Below the pieces are notes generated by a model. It searched no databases. It saw only the letters and a program-made list of their open reading frames with translations, and was not told the origin of the DNA. A program made the position numbers and the translations under genes. Positions 15,003 through 21,652 of a stretch of 64,000 bases of DNA are shown here, piece after piece. Origin of the DNA: BJGV01 sp965205785 (GTDB taxonomy: Bacteria; Pseudomonadota; Gammaproteobacteria; Burkholderiales; Nitrosomonadaceae); NCBI GenBank assembly GCA_965205785.1, contig OZ242188.1, forward strand, positions 1,860,001 to 1,924,000, read 5' to 3'. Numbering within the stretch: the first letter of the stretch is position 1; each line of letters begins with the position of its first letter.

Positions 15003-15236
15003 ATGAAAATCAAAATGAAAACTTCTGCGGCTGGCCCTGATGGTGTTTTTAAAGAAGGCACTGTGTATACGGTAGGTGATCAAGTAACTACAAGCATGGC
15101 TGAAGCATTTGTGAAAGGTGGTTATGCCGAAGATGCAACCAAAAGTAATAACGAAACAGAGAATGCATCAATTGGGCCTGATGAAACTTCTGCTGGCGGT
15201 CCATCCAAAAACAAGAGCAAGAAAAACAAGAAATAA
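15003..15236 (+). CDS. Small phage protein with lysine tail
   Basis: The 77-residue product has a short beta-like N-terminal domain (MKIKMKTSAAGPDGVFKEGTVYTVGDQVTTSMAEAFVKGGYAE, similar in feel to head-region small proteins) and an S/N/K-rich disordered tail. TGGAGAG precedes the ATG. Probably a virion-associated minor protein; not identified. Confidence 0.55.
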   Translation: MKIKMKTSAAGPDGVFKEGTVYTVGDQVTTSMAEAFVKGGYAEDATKSNNETENASIGPDETSAGGPSKNKSKKNKK

Positions 15237-15266
15237 CAAATAAATTTTATCCATTAAAGGGCAATC

Positions 15267-15482
15267 ATGGAGCTAAAAGCACAAAAGGGTGAGATGCGCG
15301 CTACGATTCATGTTAAGCGAAAAGCAACTGGTAAAACTGAAACTTATCAGGTCGTAGGACATCAAGATCCAGAGAAGTTAAAAGAGATTGTTGCCAGTCA
15401 CAATGAGCACAATAAATCTAAAACCATTCATGGATCTGCTGGGGGCATTGTAGGTGAAGGCAGCAAAATGAATAACATCTAA
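15267..15482 (+). CDS. Hypothetical small structural-region protein
   Basis: The 71-residue product (IHVKRKATGKTETYQVVGH) has two probable beta strands and a glycine-rich end. It has a good ribosome site (AAAGGG). It lies in the capsid-to-connector segment. Not recognised. Confidence 0.5.
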   Translation: MELKAQKGEMRATIHVKRKATGKTETYQVVGHQDPEKLKEIVASHNEHNKSKTIHGSAGGIVGEGSKMNNI

Positions 15483-15495
15483 GGTAATTAATCAA

Positions 15496-15990
15496 ATGAA
15501 AACTATTCAATCTATTAAACGGTTCTTTTCTGATCTATGCGAATTGGCACATGAAAAACTTATGGTTTATTTGTTTTTTATTGGCTTTATTTTGCAGATG
15601 GCGGTAACACATTCAACAACTGCTAGGGATGCTGCAACTGATGCTGTAGTTGATCTGCTTGATGCTGCTTCAAGTAAGCTTGTATTCAGGCTTGCAGGAA
15701 CACTAGGAGCGCCGGGAACTGCTGTTGCAACACTTACATTTGCGACTCCTGCGTTTGGCGCGTCATCTAGTGGCGTTGCTACTGCTGGTGCAATTACTTC
15801 AGATACCAATGCTACTGGGAACGCATCAGCAGTTGCTAATGCTTCGTTAGAAACAAATGGTGGAACGATACATATTCATTGTGCGGTTGCTGCATCAGGT
15901 AGTGATATTAATATGACTAATGGGCTTGTGGTTGCAAATGGCGACACCGTTAGTTGTTCTTCACTTACTTATGAGGCACTGAGCGCATAA
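15496..15990 (+). CDS. Phage structural protein with hydrophobic N-terminal extension
   Basis: The 164-residue frame begins with about 34 residues containing a membrane-like segment (KLMVYLFFIGFILQ), followed at internal ATG 15598 by MAVTHSTTARDAATDAVVDLLDAA. That is the normal start of a recurring family of virion-region proteins, with ALA/GTS-rich beta repeats after it. The 15496 start has AAGGT upstream, while 15598 has no clear ribosome site. Either the longer protein is real, or the extension is a small gene fused to the structural one. Function not known. Confidence 0.6.
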   Translation: MKTIQSIKRFFSDLCELAHEKLMVYLFFIGFILQMAVTHSTTARDAATDAVVDLLDAASSKLVFRLAGTLGAPGTAVATLTFATPAFGASSSGVATAGAITSDTNATGNASAVANASLETNGGTIHIHCAVAASGSDINMTNGLVVANGDTVSCSSLTYEALSA

Positions 15991-15995
15991 ATATT

Positions 15996-16334
15996 GTGCC
16001 AGTAACGGTAACAGTTGAGTACGTTAATCATACTGAAACGAATGATGCGGATAACTTTCACAAATTCACCGGTCACGGGGTACAAAGCGTCAAGGTAACT
16101 TGTGGCCGGTATTCAGTAAACTTTAGTTCAGCTAGTACTTACTGGTTCTATAAGGAGGAAAATTATTACGTAGCTGGGTGTGATGCTAAGTATGACCCAA
16201 ATCCTTTGAAAGAAGTTCTTATATTCTCTGATGGTACTCAGAAAATTAGGCTAATTGATTTTAGGCCTGACCTTTTGAGGGAACAAACTTTATTAGGTTG
16301 GTGGAACGGTAAAAAGAGAATCATAAATGGCTAA
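15996..16334 (+). CDS. Hypothetical structural-region protein
   Basis: The 112-residue product begins at GTG 15996 and is aromatic- and beta-rich (VTVTVEYVNHTE, YWFYKEENYYVAGCDAKYDPNP). It overlaps the repeat-protein gene by 8 bases, so they are coupled and may act together in the virion. Not recognised. Confidence 0.5.
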   Translation: MPVTVTVEYVNHTETNDADNFHKFTGHGVQSVKVTCGRYSVNFSSASTYWFYKEENYYVAGCDAKYDPNPLKEVLIFSDGTQKIRLIDFRPDLLREQTLLGWWNGKKRIING

Positions 16335-18486
16335 GACTTATTATCTTGATAAAGCTAACGGGACTCATTCTATTGGTGGGGAGTTTACCCATACTATTGC
16401 TCAGGCTTTAGGCTCGTTAGATACGGATGAAGTTGTAGCTCCTTCCGGCGGTTCATCTATTCGTACTGGTCATTATGAAGAAAATGAAGACACAAATATA
16501 ACAAGAACCTCAACCGGAAATTTTGATGTAGAAATTAATATTTCTACCGCCGAGTCTAACACTACTGTAAATGTTCGGATTGCAAGGTATAACAGTAGCG
16601 GAGTTCAACAAGCTATTAATCGCGCAACCTTTGACCCCGCATTTGAACAAAGCGCTGGTAGCACAGGATTATTAACTTTTAGCTTTACAGACCCCGCCCT
16701 AGGAACGTGGGCAGATACGGATAGACTAGTTGTTCTAGTTGGAGTAGTAAACGATAATCCACATGGTGGTGATAAAGGTCCGACATGGGATTTAGAAACA
16801 GTTAATGCAGAAGTAAGGACTCCTTTTACTGAAGGTGCGCCAGAACATACAACAACTGGCGCATTAGTAGCAGACGGCGCAGACATTGTTGGTGTTGCAG
16901 CACACCATCATAAAGCAACAGGCGCTTTAATTTCTGATGGTGCCAACATAGTTGGCGCTGCAGAGCATATAAAAATTCACACATCTACCGGTGTGATAGT
17001 AGCTGATGGCGCAAATATTGTTGGAAGTAGCAACAGAACTAGAGTTCACGAATCAACTGGTGTACTAACAGTAGATAGCGCAGTAGTTGCAGGGTCATCT
17101 GTTCACAATGATGAGCATCCTTCAAGTGGTGTTCTCGATGGACAAGAAGCGGTTGTTGTTGGAAGCGCTAACAGAACGCGTGTACATGCTACAACAGGGG
17201 TTTTAGACGGACAGGTTGCAACGATTGCAGGATCTGCAGAGCATATTGCAGTTCATTCTACTACTGGTGTTTTATCTGCTGATAGCGCCGTAGTTTCAGG
17301 ATCTTCGGATAGGACAAGAGAGCATTCAGCAACTGGCACATTAGATGGCCAACAGGCAGCATTAGTTGGATCTGCTCATCATAAAAAGATTCACACAAGT
17401 ACAAGTGTATTAGCGGGTCAGGAAGCGGTTATAGTTGGAGCTTCTAGTAGGATTACTGAACACTCTACTACTGGTGTTTTGGATGGGCAAGAAGCAGTAG
17501 TTGTTGGATCTTCACAGCATATAAAAATACATGCAAGTACAAGTGTACTTGTAACAGATGGCGCAAGTGTAGTTGGTTCATCTGACAGGACTAGAGCGCA
17601 TCCGGCTAACGGTGTCCTTGATGGGCAAGAGGCAACTATAGTTGGCGCTGCAGCACATCATCATGCAGCAACTGGTGTATTAACTACTGCAGGTGCATTA
17701 GTTGATGGATCAGCAGAAAGAGTTTCAGGTGCTTCTACACATAACACCACAGGGGTTTTAGACGGACAGGTTGCAATACTTGGTGGTGTGGCTGCACATC
17801 ATCATGTAGTTAGTGGCGTTTTAAGTGGTGAGCAATCAATAATTACTGGATCTTCTCATCACAAGAAGATTCATACAAATACTGGTGCGTTGGATGGTCA
17901 GGCGGCAGTAATATCTGGTTCGGCTGCAAGGATTACTGACCATGTAACAAATGGTGTTTTAGATGGTCAGGCTGCAGATATTGTTGGGTCTGCTCACCAC
18001 AAGAAAATCCATACTTCAGATGGCTCAATTGTCACTGATGGCGCAAGCCTAAATGGATTATCTGATAGGATAAGGCAGCATCCATCAACCGGCGTTTTAG
18101 ATGGACAAGAAGCTGACATTGTTGGTGCGGCGTTAAGGTCAACCGGTGCAGTAACACATGATGCAACTGGTTCTTTAGATGGTCAACCTGCAATACTGGG
18201 AGGGGTAGCTGCACATCATCATGTAGTTAGTGGTGTGCTCAGTGGACAGCAAGGCGTTATAAACGGCGCGGCGCAAAGAAAAATTATACACATTGCAACA
18301 GGCTCATTAGTTGCAGATATGGGGCAAATTAGCGGAATTGCTGTAAAGGGAATTTCAATTACGTCTTTGCTTGAAGTCTCAGTAATATTTAACAAAGCGC
18401 TTAGTAGAAATGCAAGTTTTTCGACATCATTTCAAAAGTCAGTTGCATTCCAAAAAGAAAAGTCTGTAAGCGTCAAATTCAACTAA
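16327..18486 (+). CDS. 719-residue tandem-repeat virion protein
   Basis: The N-terminal domain (about 1-176) is beta-rich. Residues about 177-679 consist of 22 tandem repeats of 21-26 residues with consensus TGVLDGQEAxVVGSAxRxxxH. The C-terminus (about 680-719) is a serine/lysine strand region. Regular glycine/valine repeats with conserved histidines suggest an elongated beta-solenoid or fibre. Its place between capsid and connector genes points to a head fibre or decoration rather than a tail fibre, but that is inference. The repeats should allow length change by recombination. Confidence 0.65.
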   Translation: MAKTYYLDKANGTHSIGGEFTHTIAQALGSLDTDEVVAPSGGSSIRTGHYEENEDTNITRTSTGNFDVEINISTAESNTTVNVRIARYNSSGVQQAINRATFDPAFEQSAGSTGLLTFSFTDPALGTWADTDRLVVLVGVVNDNPHGGDKGPTWDLETVNAEVRTPFTEGAPEHTTTGALVADGADIVGVAAHHHKATGALISDGANIVGAAEHIKIHTSTGVIVADGANIVGSSNRTRVHESTGVLTVDSAVVAGSSVHNDEHPSSGVLDGQEAVVVGSANRTRVHATTGVLDGQVATIAGSAEHIAVHSTTGVLSADSAVVSGSSDRTREHSATGTLDGQQAALVGSAHHKKIHTSTSVLAGQEAVIVGASSRITEHSTTGVLDGQEAVVVGSSQHIKIHASTSVLVTDGASVVGSSDRTRAHPANGVLDGQEATIVGAAAHHHAATGVLTTAGALVDGSAERVSGASTHNTTGVLDGQVAILGGVAAHHHVVSGVLSGEQSIITGSSHHKKIHTNTGALDGQAAVISGSAARITDHVTNGVLDGQAADIVGSAHHKKIHTSDGSIVTDGASLNGLSDRIRQHPSTGVLDGQEADIVGAALRSTGAVTHDATGSLDGQPAILGGVAAHHHVVSGVLSGQQGVINGAAQRKIIHIATGSLVADMGQISGIAVKGISITSLLEVSVIFNKALSRNASFSTSFQKSVAFQKEKSVSVKFN
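16855..18363 (+). repeat. 22 in-frame tandem repeats, about 69 bp each
   Basis: The repeat region encodes 22 units, most of 23 codons, with shorter 21-codon units ending AAHHHxx (three alike: units 12, 14, 20) and longer 26-codon units (13, 19). Units 13-15 and 19-21 form a related three-unit block, suggesting a higher-order duplication. Confidence 0.85.
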
Positions 18487-18496
18487 GGAAAAAAGT

Positions 18497-18805
18497 ATGA
18501 CGGACTTCGTAAGCGGAGATACGGGCTCTACGCTCGCGGCTACCTGTGTTGATGAAACTGGAAATGCAGTTGATCTTACCAACGCTCAGTCTGTAAAGAT
18601 TCGCTGGCTTGATGATGATGGTGATGTTCAGGAAAAAGACATGACCGTTGATAATGCTTCTGAAGGAAAGTGTAGTTATAAATTTGCAGCAGACGAATTG
18701 TTTGATGGTGGAATGGGTTTTGAAATTGAAATAACAGATGTTATTGGAGATAAAATTTCTAATGTTGATCTTATCAATGTAACAGTCAGAAAGGCACTGG
18801 GATGA
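18497..18805 (+). CDS. Small Ig-like/BppU-like phage protein
   Basis: The 102-residue product is a beta-sandwich-like domain (GSTLAATCVDETGNAVDLTNAQSVKIRWLDDDGDV) resembling the N-terminal domain of BppU-type baseplate proteins, which opens with ligand-like 'G-x-T' strands. It overlaps the connector gene by 4 bases. It could attach to the repeat protein or the capsid. Family match is tentative. Confidence 0.5.
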   Translation: MTDFVSGDTGSTLAATCVDETGNAVDLTNAQSVKIRWLDDDGDVQEKDMTVDNASEGKCSYKFAADELFDGGMGFEIEITDVIGDKISNVDLINVTVRKALG

Positions 18806-19368
18806 GAATAATTACCCCGCCAAAAATTCAGCCTGTTACTGTTGGTGAAGTAAAAGAGCAGCTTGGTATAGATGACACCGTAACGGAAGGTTTAATTACT
18901 CGAAGAATTAAAGAAGCAACGAGTTGGGCTGAAAAATATACTAAAAGAGCATTTATTTCTCAGACGCGTGAAATTCGTTGGAATCATTTTCAAGAAGAGC
19001 ATCAGGTCCCCTCGGCTTTAAGTGTTAATAGCGTTAAATACATTGACTCAAACGGTGGAGAGCAAACCGTGCCTGTTAGTGATTACGTTTTAGATACATA
19101 TGATCCTATTGAGCATGTACGTGCCAAATACAACGTTACATGGCCTGAGACACGTGCAGAGAAAAATGCAGTAAGAATAGAATTTATAGCTGGATACGGA
19201 ACAAAGGCTACAGATGTAGAACCTGAGATTATCGAAGCTATTATTTTACTAGTTGGTCATTGGACTAATTTTCAAAGTCAATCTGAAGATGGCTCAATTA
19301 TTGCTCATGTACCAAAACCAATAGAACGAATTCTCGATAAATACAGCGTGACGAGGTACATCGTATGA
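18802..19368 (+). CDS. Head-tail connector, gp6-like
   Basis: The 188-residue protein has the HK97 gp6/YqbG pattern: ITPPKIQPVTVGEVKEQLGI, a helical segment RIKEATSWAEKYTKRAFISQ, then strands, VRIEFIAGYG and a C-terminal helix. It would form the ring under the portal that links head to tail. It overlaps both neighbours. Confidence 0.82.
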   Translation: MRIITPPKIQPVTVGEVKEQLGIDDTVTEGLITRRIKEATSWAEKYTKRAFISQTREIRWNHFQEEHQVPSALSVNSVKYIDSNGGEQTVPVSDYVLDTYDPIEHVRAKYNVTWPETRAEKNAVRIEFIAGYGTKATDVEPEIIEAIILLVGHWTNFQSQSEDGSIIAHVPKPIERILDKYSVTRYIV

Positions 19369-19838
19369 CTCACGCAAGGAAACAAATCAGGGATGCGGTT
19401 CGGAAGGTTTTAAAAACAAATAACAAATGGAAGTTAGTAACAGGGACAAGATTACCTTCAAGCAGAAATGTCTGGCCTTACTTGATGGTTTTTGCAATCA
19501 ACGAAGATGCTGAAGCAGATACGGTAAATAACCCTGTTGTATATCAGCGAGACGTAAATATTTCTGTTGCTGGAATGTTGAGATTACCAGGAACAGGAGA
19601 CACTATTGATATTGAAGACCAGATGGATGAAATAGCTGATGAAATAGAAAAAACACTCACACAATCAGCATTGAGAACACAACTAACAACATCAGTACCA
19701 ATTCAGTACATCACATTAATCAATACCAATTTAGAGGTTGTAACAGAGGAAGAAGTAAGTCCCGATCATGCAGAAGTAATTCTGACATGGCAGATCGGAT
19801 ATTCAACAGCAGAAGGAGCACCAGGTATTTTAATTTAA
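19365..19838 (+). CDS. Probable tail terminator / tail completion protein
   Basis: The 157-residue product (RKQIRDAVRKVLKTNN, then SRNVWPYLMVFAINEDAEAD and VYQRDVNISVAGMLRL) fits the gpU-like tail terminator fold and lies directly before the tube gene. It would cap the tail tube and join it to the head connector. Assignment is by pattern and position. Confidence 0.65.
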   Translation: MTHARKQIRDAVRKVLKTNNKWKLVTGTRLPSSRNVWPYLMVFAINEDAEADTVNNPVVYQRDVNISVAGMLRLPGTGDTIDIEDQMDEIADEIEKTLTQSALRTQLTTSVPIQYITLINTNLEVVTEEEVSPDHAEVILTWQIGYSTAEGAPGILI

Positions 19839-19850
19839 GGAGTAAAAGAT

Positions 19851-20513
19851 ATGGGAAAGATTTATTCAAATTCTGGTCTGGTTATATCCATGCAGAGTGT
19901 GATTGCAGCAAAAGTAACAGTTGATTCTATAACCAATGCAAACCCCGGAGTTCTAGCAGCAACAGCTCATGGTCTGGTTGACGGCGATCTGATTCTATTG
20001 AGAGCAGAGGGCATGGTTGAAGTTAATGAGAGAGTGTATGAAGTAGTGAATTCGACAGTCAATGATTTTGAGCTTAAGAATGTTGATACTGGCTCAGTCG
20101 GGATTGATACAACTGCATTTAAGGTATTTTCCAGCGGTTCTTTTGAAAAATTGACCATGGGTATTTCAATGAGCGGTGTGCAGGAATTCACAGGGCAGGG
20201 CGGTGAAGTCAAGTTCGAGGATAGTACAACTGTTAATGATTTGAGGGATAAACAGTTTGTGGTTGGATCAACTCCATTTAGTTATAACCTTACGTTACAG
20301 TGGGACGCATCAGATCCAGCACAAAAAGCAATGATGGCCGCTTTTGAATTACTAGAATCTAGAGCGTTCAGAATTACATGGCCTGATGGTCGCGCAGCAT
20401 CGTTCTATGGAACTATTGGGTTCCCTGGGTTCCCTGGTGGCGCTAGACAAGGAATTACTACTACTCCAGCCGCAATTGCTATGAACGGCGCGCCTGTCTT
20501 CACCATACCGTAA
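19851..20513 (+). CDS. Major tail tube protein
   Basis: The 220-residue protein has a beta-rich tail-tube pattern with YNLTLQWDASDPAQKAMMAAFELLESRAFRITWPDG and a C-terminal FYGTIGFPGFPGG. AAGGAG lies before the ATG. It should polymerise into the tail tube with length set by the tape measure. The next gene starts at its stop codon. Confidence 0.78.
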   Translation: MGKIYSNSGLVISMQSVIAAKVTVDSITNANPGVLAATAHGLVDGDLILLRAEGMVEVNERVYEVVNSTVNDFELKNVDTGSVGIDTTAFKVFSSGSFEKLTMGISMSGVQEFTGQGGEVKFEDSTTVNDLRDKQFVVGSTPFSYNLTLQWDASDPAQKAMMAAFELLESRAFRITWPDGRAASFYGTIGFPGFPGGARQGITTTPAAIAMNGAPVFTIP

Positions 20514-20926
20514 TGAGTAACTCAACGGAACAAATTACAGATGAAATGGACAGTATTTCGCCTGAACAGAGACAAAAAATAGTTAGTGATGCACTGAGAA
20601 GGCGAAAAAATTCCAGGCGTTCAAGGGTCAAGTGGAAAGATAAAGTTTTTGTTATTACCCGCCCCAAGCCATACCAGATTCACGAAATGGTATCCACTGG
20701 TAAAGATAAACAGATGGATGTATTTGAAAGATTTGTTATTGGATGGGAGGGTTTTACAGCGCTTGATCTTTATCCCGGCGGTGATAATACAAAAATACCA
20801 TTTGACACTGAGCTATTTATCGACTGGGTTGAAGACAACCCCGATTGCTGGGCTGCTCTTACTAAAGCAATTACAGAAGCTAGTGAGAACTATCAAAAAA
20901 AGATAAAGCAAACTAAAAAAAAGTAA
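20513..20926 (+). CDS. Tail assembly chaperone, gpG-like
   Basis: The 137-residue protein lies between the tube and tape measure genes and has the helical, charged nature of tail chaperones (ITDEMDSISPEQRQKIVSDALRR, then FERFVIGWEGFTALDL). It ends in a lysine run encoded by a slippery A tract at the stop codon. A -1 shift joins it to the next frame, giving a gpGT-like fusion. Such chaperones bind the tape measure and recruit tube subunits. Confidence 0.8.
   Translation: MSNSTEQITDEMDSISPEQRQKIVSDALRRRKNSRRSRVKWKDKVFVITRPKPYQIHEMVSTGKDKQMDVFERFVIGWEGFTALDLYPGGDNTKIPFDTELFIDWVEDNPDCWAALTKAITEASENYQKKIKQTKKK
20917..20923 (+). other. -1 ribosomal frameshift site A-AAA-AAG
   Basis: The heptamer A AAA AAG lies in zero-frame register directly before the UAA stop (20924-20926). 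Slipping back one base gives GTA then ATG of the following frame, which is open to 21174, a 220-residue fusion. An identical heptamer at 20896-20902 is unproductive because its -1 frame stops at 20914-20916. Confidence 0.85.
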
Positions 20927-21174
20927 TGGAGTGGCTTGCAGCATGCGACTTGCTGCAAAGCTCGCCCCATCCTGTAGCACCTAAACTTCCCACAGCGCCA
21001 GATGGCGCAAGTTTTGCGGTACAGATATGGAATGATTGCGGATGCACAATTGAGTGGGACGCTCTTCCATATTTTGCAGACTTGTATGGGATTGAGGATA
21101 TGGATCAAGTTTTGATTCAGCTATTAGCAATTAGAGAATATGCCAGAAACAATCAAGATAAGGGGTCTTCGTGA
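20926..21174 (+). CDS. T-domain of tail chaperone fusion (DUF1799-like)
   Basis: The 82-codon frame (MEWLAACDLLQSSPHPV, then FAVQIWNDCGCTIEWDALPYFADLYGI) is in the -1 frame relative to the gpG-like gene. Its ATG overlaps that gene's stop and has no ribosome site, so it is probably made only by frameshifting. The fused form would bind the tape measure protein, as gpGT does in lambda. Confidence 0.78.
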   Translation: MEWLAACDLLQSSPHPVAPKLPTAPDGASFAVQIWNDCGCTIEWDALPYFADLYGIEDMDQVLIQLLAIREYARNNQDKGSS

Positions 21175-21652
21175 GGTCCAGAAAACTCTCTTTGCATATA
21201 GTCAGCAGCTTGGCGATAGGGTTGTAATCGGATCATTACGTCAGGGTGCTAATCTAATGAAGCGGCATGCCAGATCCAATGCACCATTTAAAGCCGGAAA
21301 ACTCAAGCGTGGTATCCGTGTTGCCAAATCAAAAATTCATCGAGGTAGATCGTCCAAGGACAAAATAGGCGTTTTTCTCCAAATTCGCACTAAGAAAAAG
21401 AATGATCCATTCTGGGGAAGATTCCAAGAAGAGGGTTGGAATACGCACGGTAAGAGGGGTGTTCAAAGATCAGCAATTACCCCTATTTTTGGTAGTCGTA
21501 CAGGAAGGGTAACTGGTCGAGGTAAAACGAATGTACCTGCCAAGGAATTTTTGCATAAAGCATATTTATCACACCGTACTTCTTCATTAAATTTGATTGT
21601 TAGAAGCGCTACTTCTGCAGCTACGCTTTTAGCTAGGAAATTGGGGTTATAA
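21140..21652 (+). CDS. HK97 gp10-like minor head-tail protein
   Basis: The 170-residue basic protein matches the HK97-gp10 family: IKIRGLREVQKTLFAYSQQLGDRVV, then KRHARSNAPFKAGKLKRGIRVAKSK and a C-terminal FLHKAYLSHR. These proteins act in head-tail joining. It lies after the tail chaperones instead of the usual place before the tail terminator, a visible rearrangement. It overlaps the chaperone frame by 35 bases. Confidence 0.75.
   Translation: MPETIKIRGLREVQKTLFAYSQQLGDRVVIGSLRQGANLMKRHARSNAPFKAGKLKRGIRVAKSKIHRGRSSKDKIGVFLQIRTKKKNDPFWGRFQEEGWNTHGKRGVQRSAITPIFGSRTGRVTGRGKTNVPAKEFLHKAYLSHRTSSLNLIVRSATSAATLLARKLGL

Noticed and set aside
16855..18363. Regular about 69-bp repeats as a CRISPR array
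   Set aside because: Repeats are in frame, degenerate at DNA level and encode a glycine/valine-rich protein; no spacers or cas genes.
20896..20902. First A-AAA-AAG heptamer as the productive frameshift site
   Set aside because: After a -1 slip there the frame meets TAA at 20914-20916, before the second gene.
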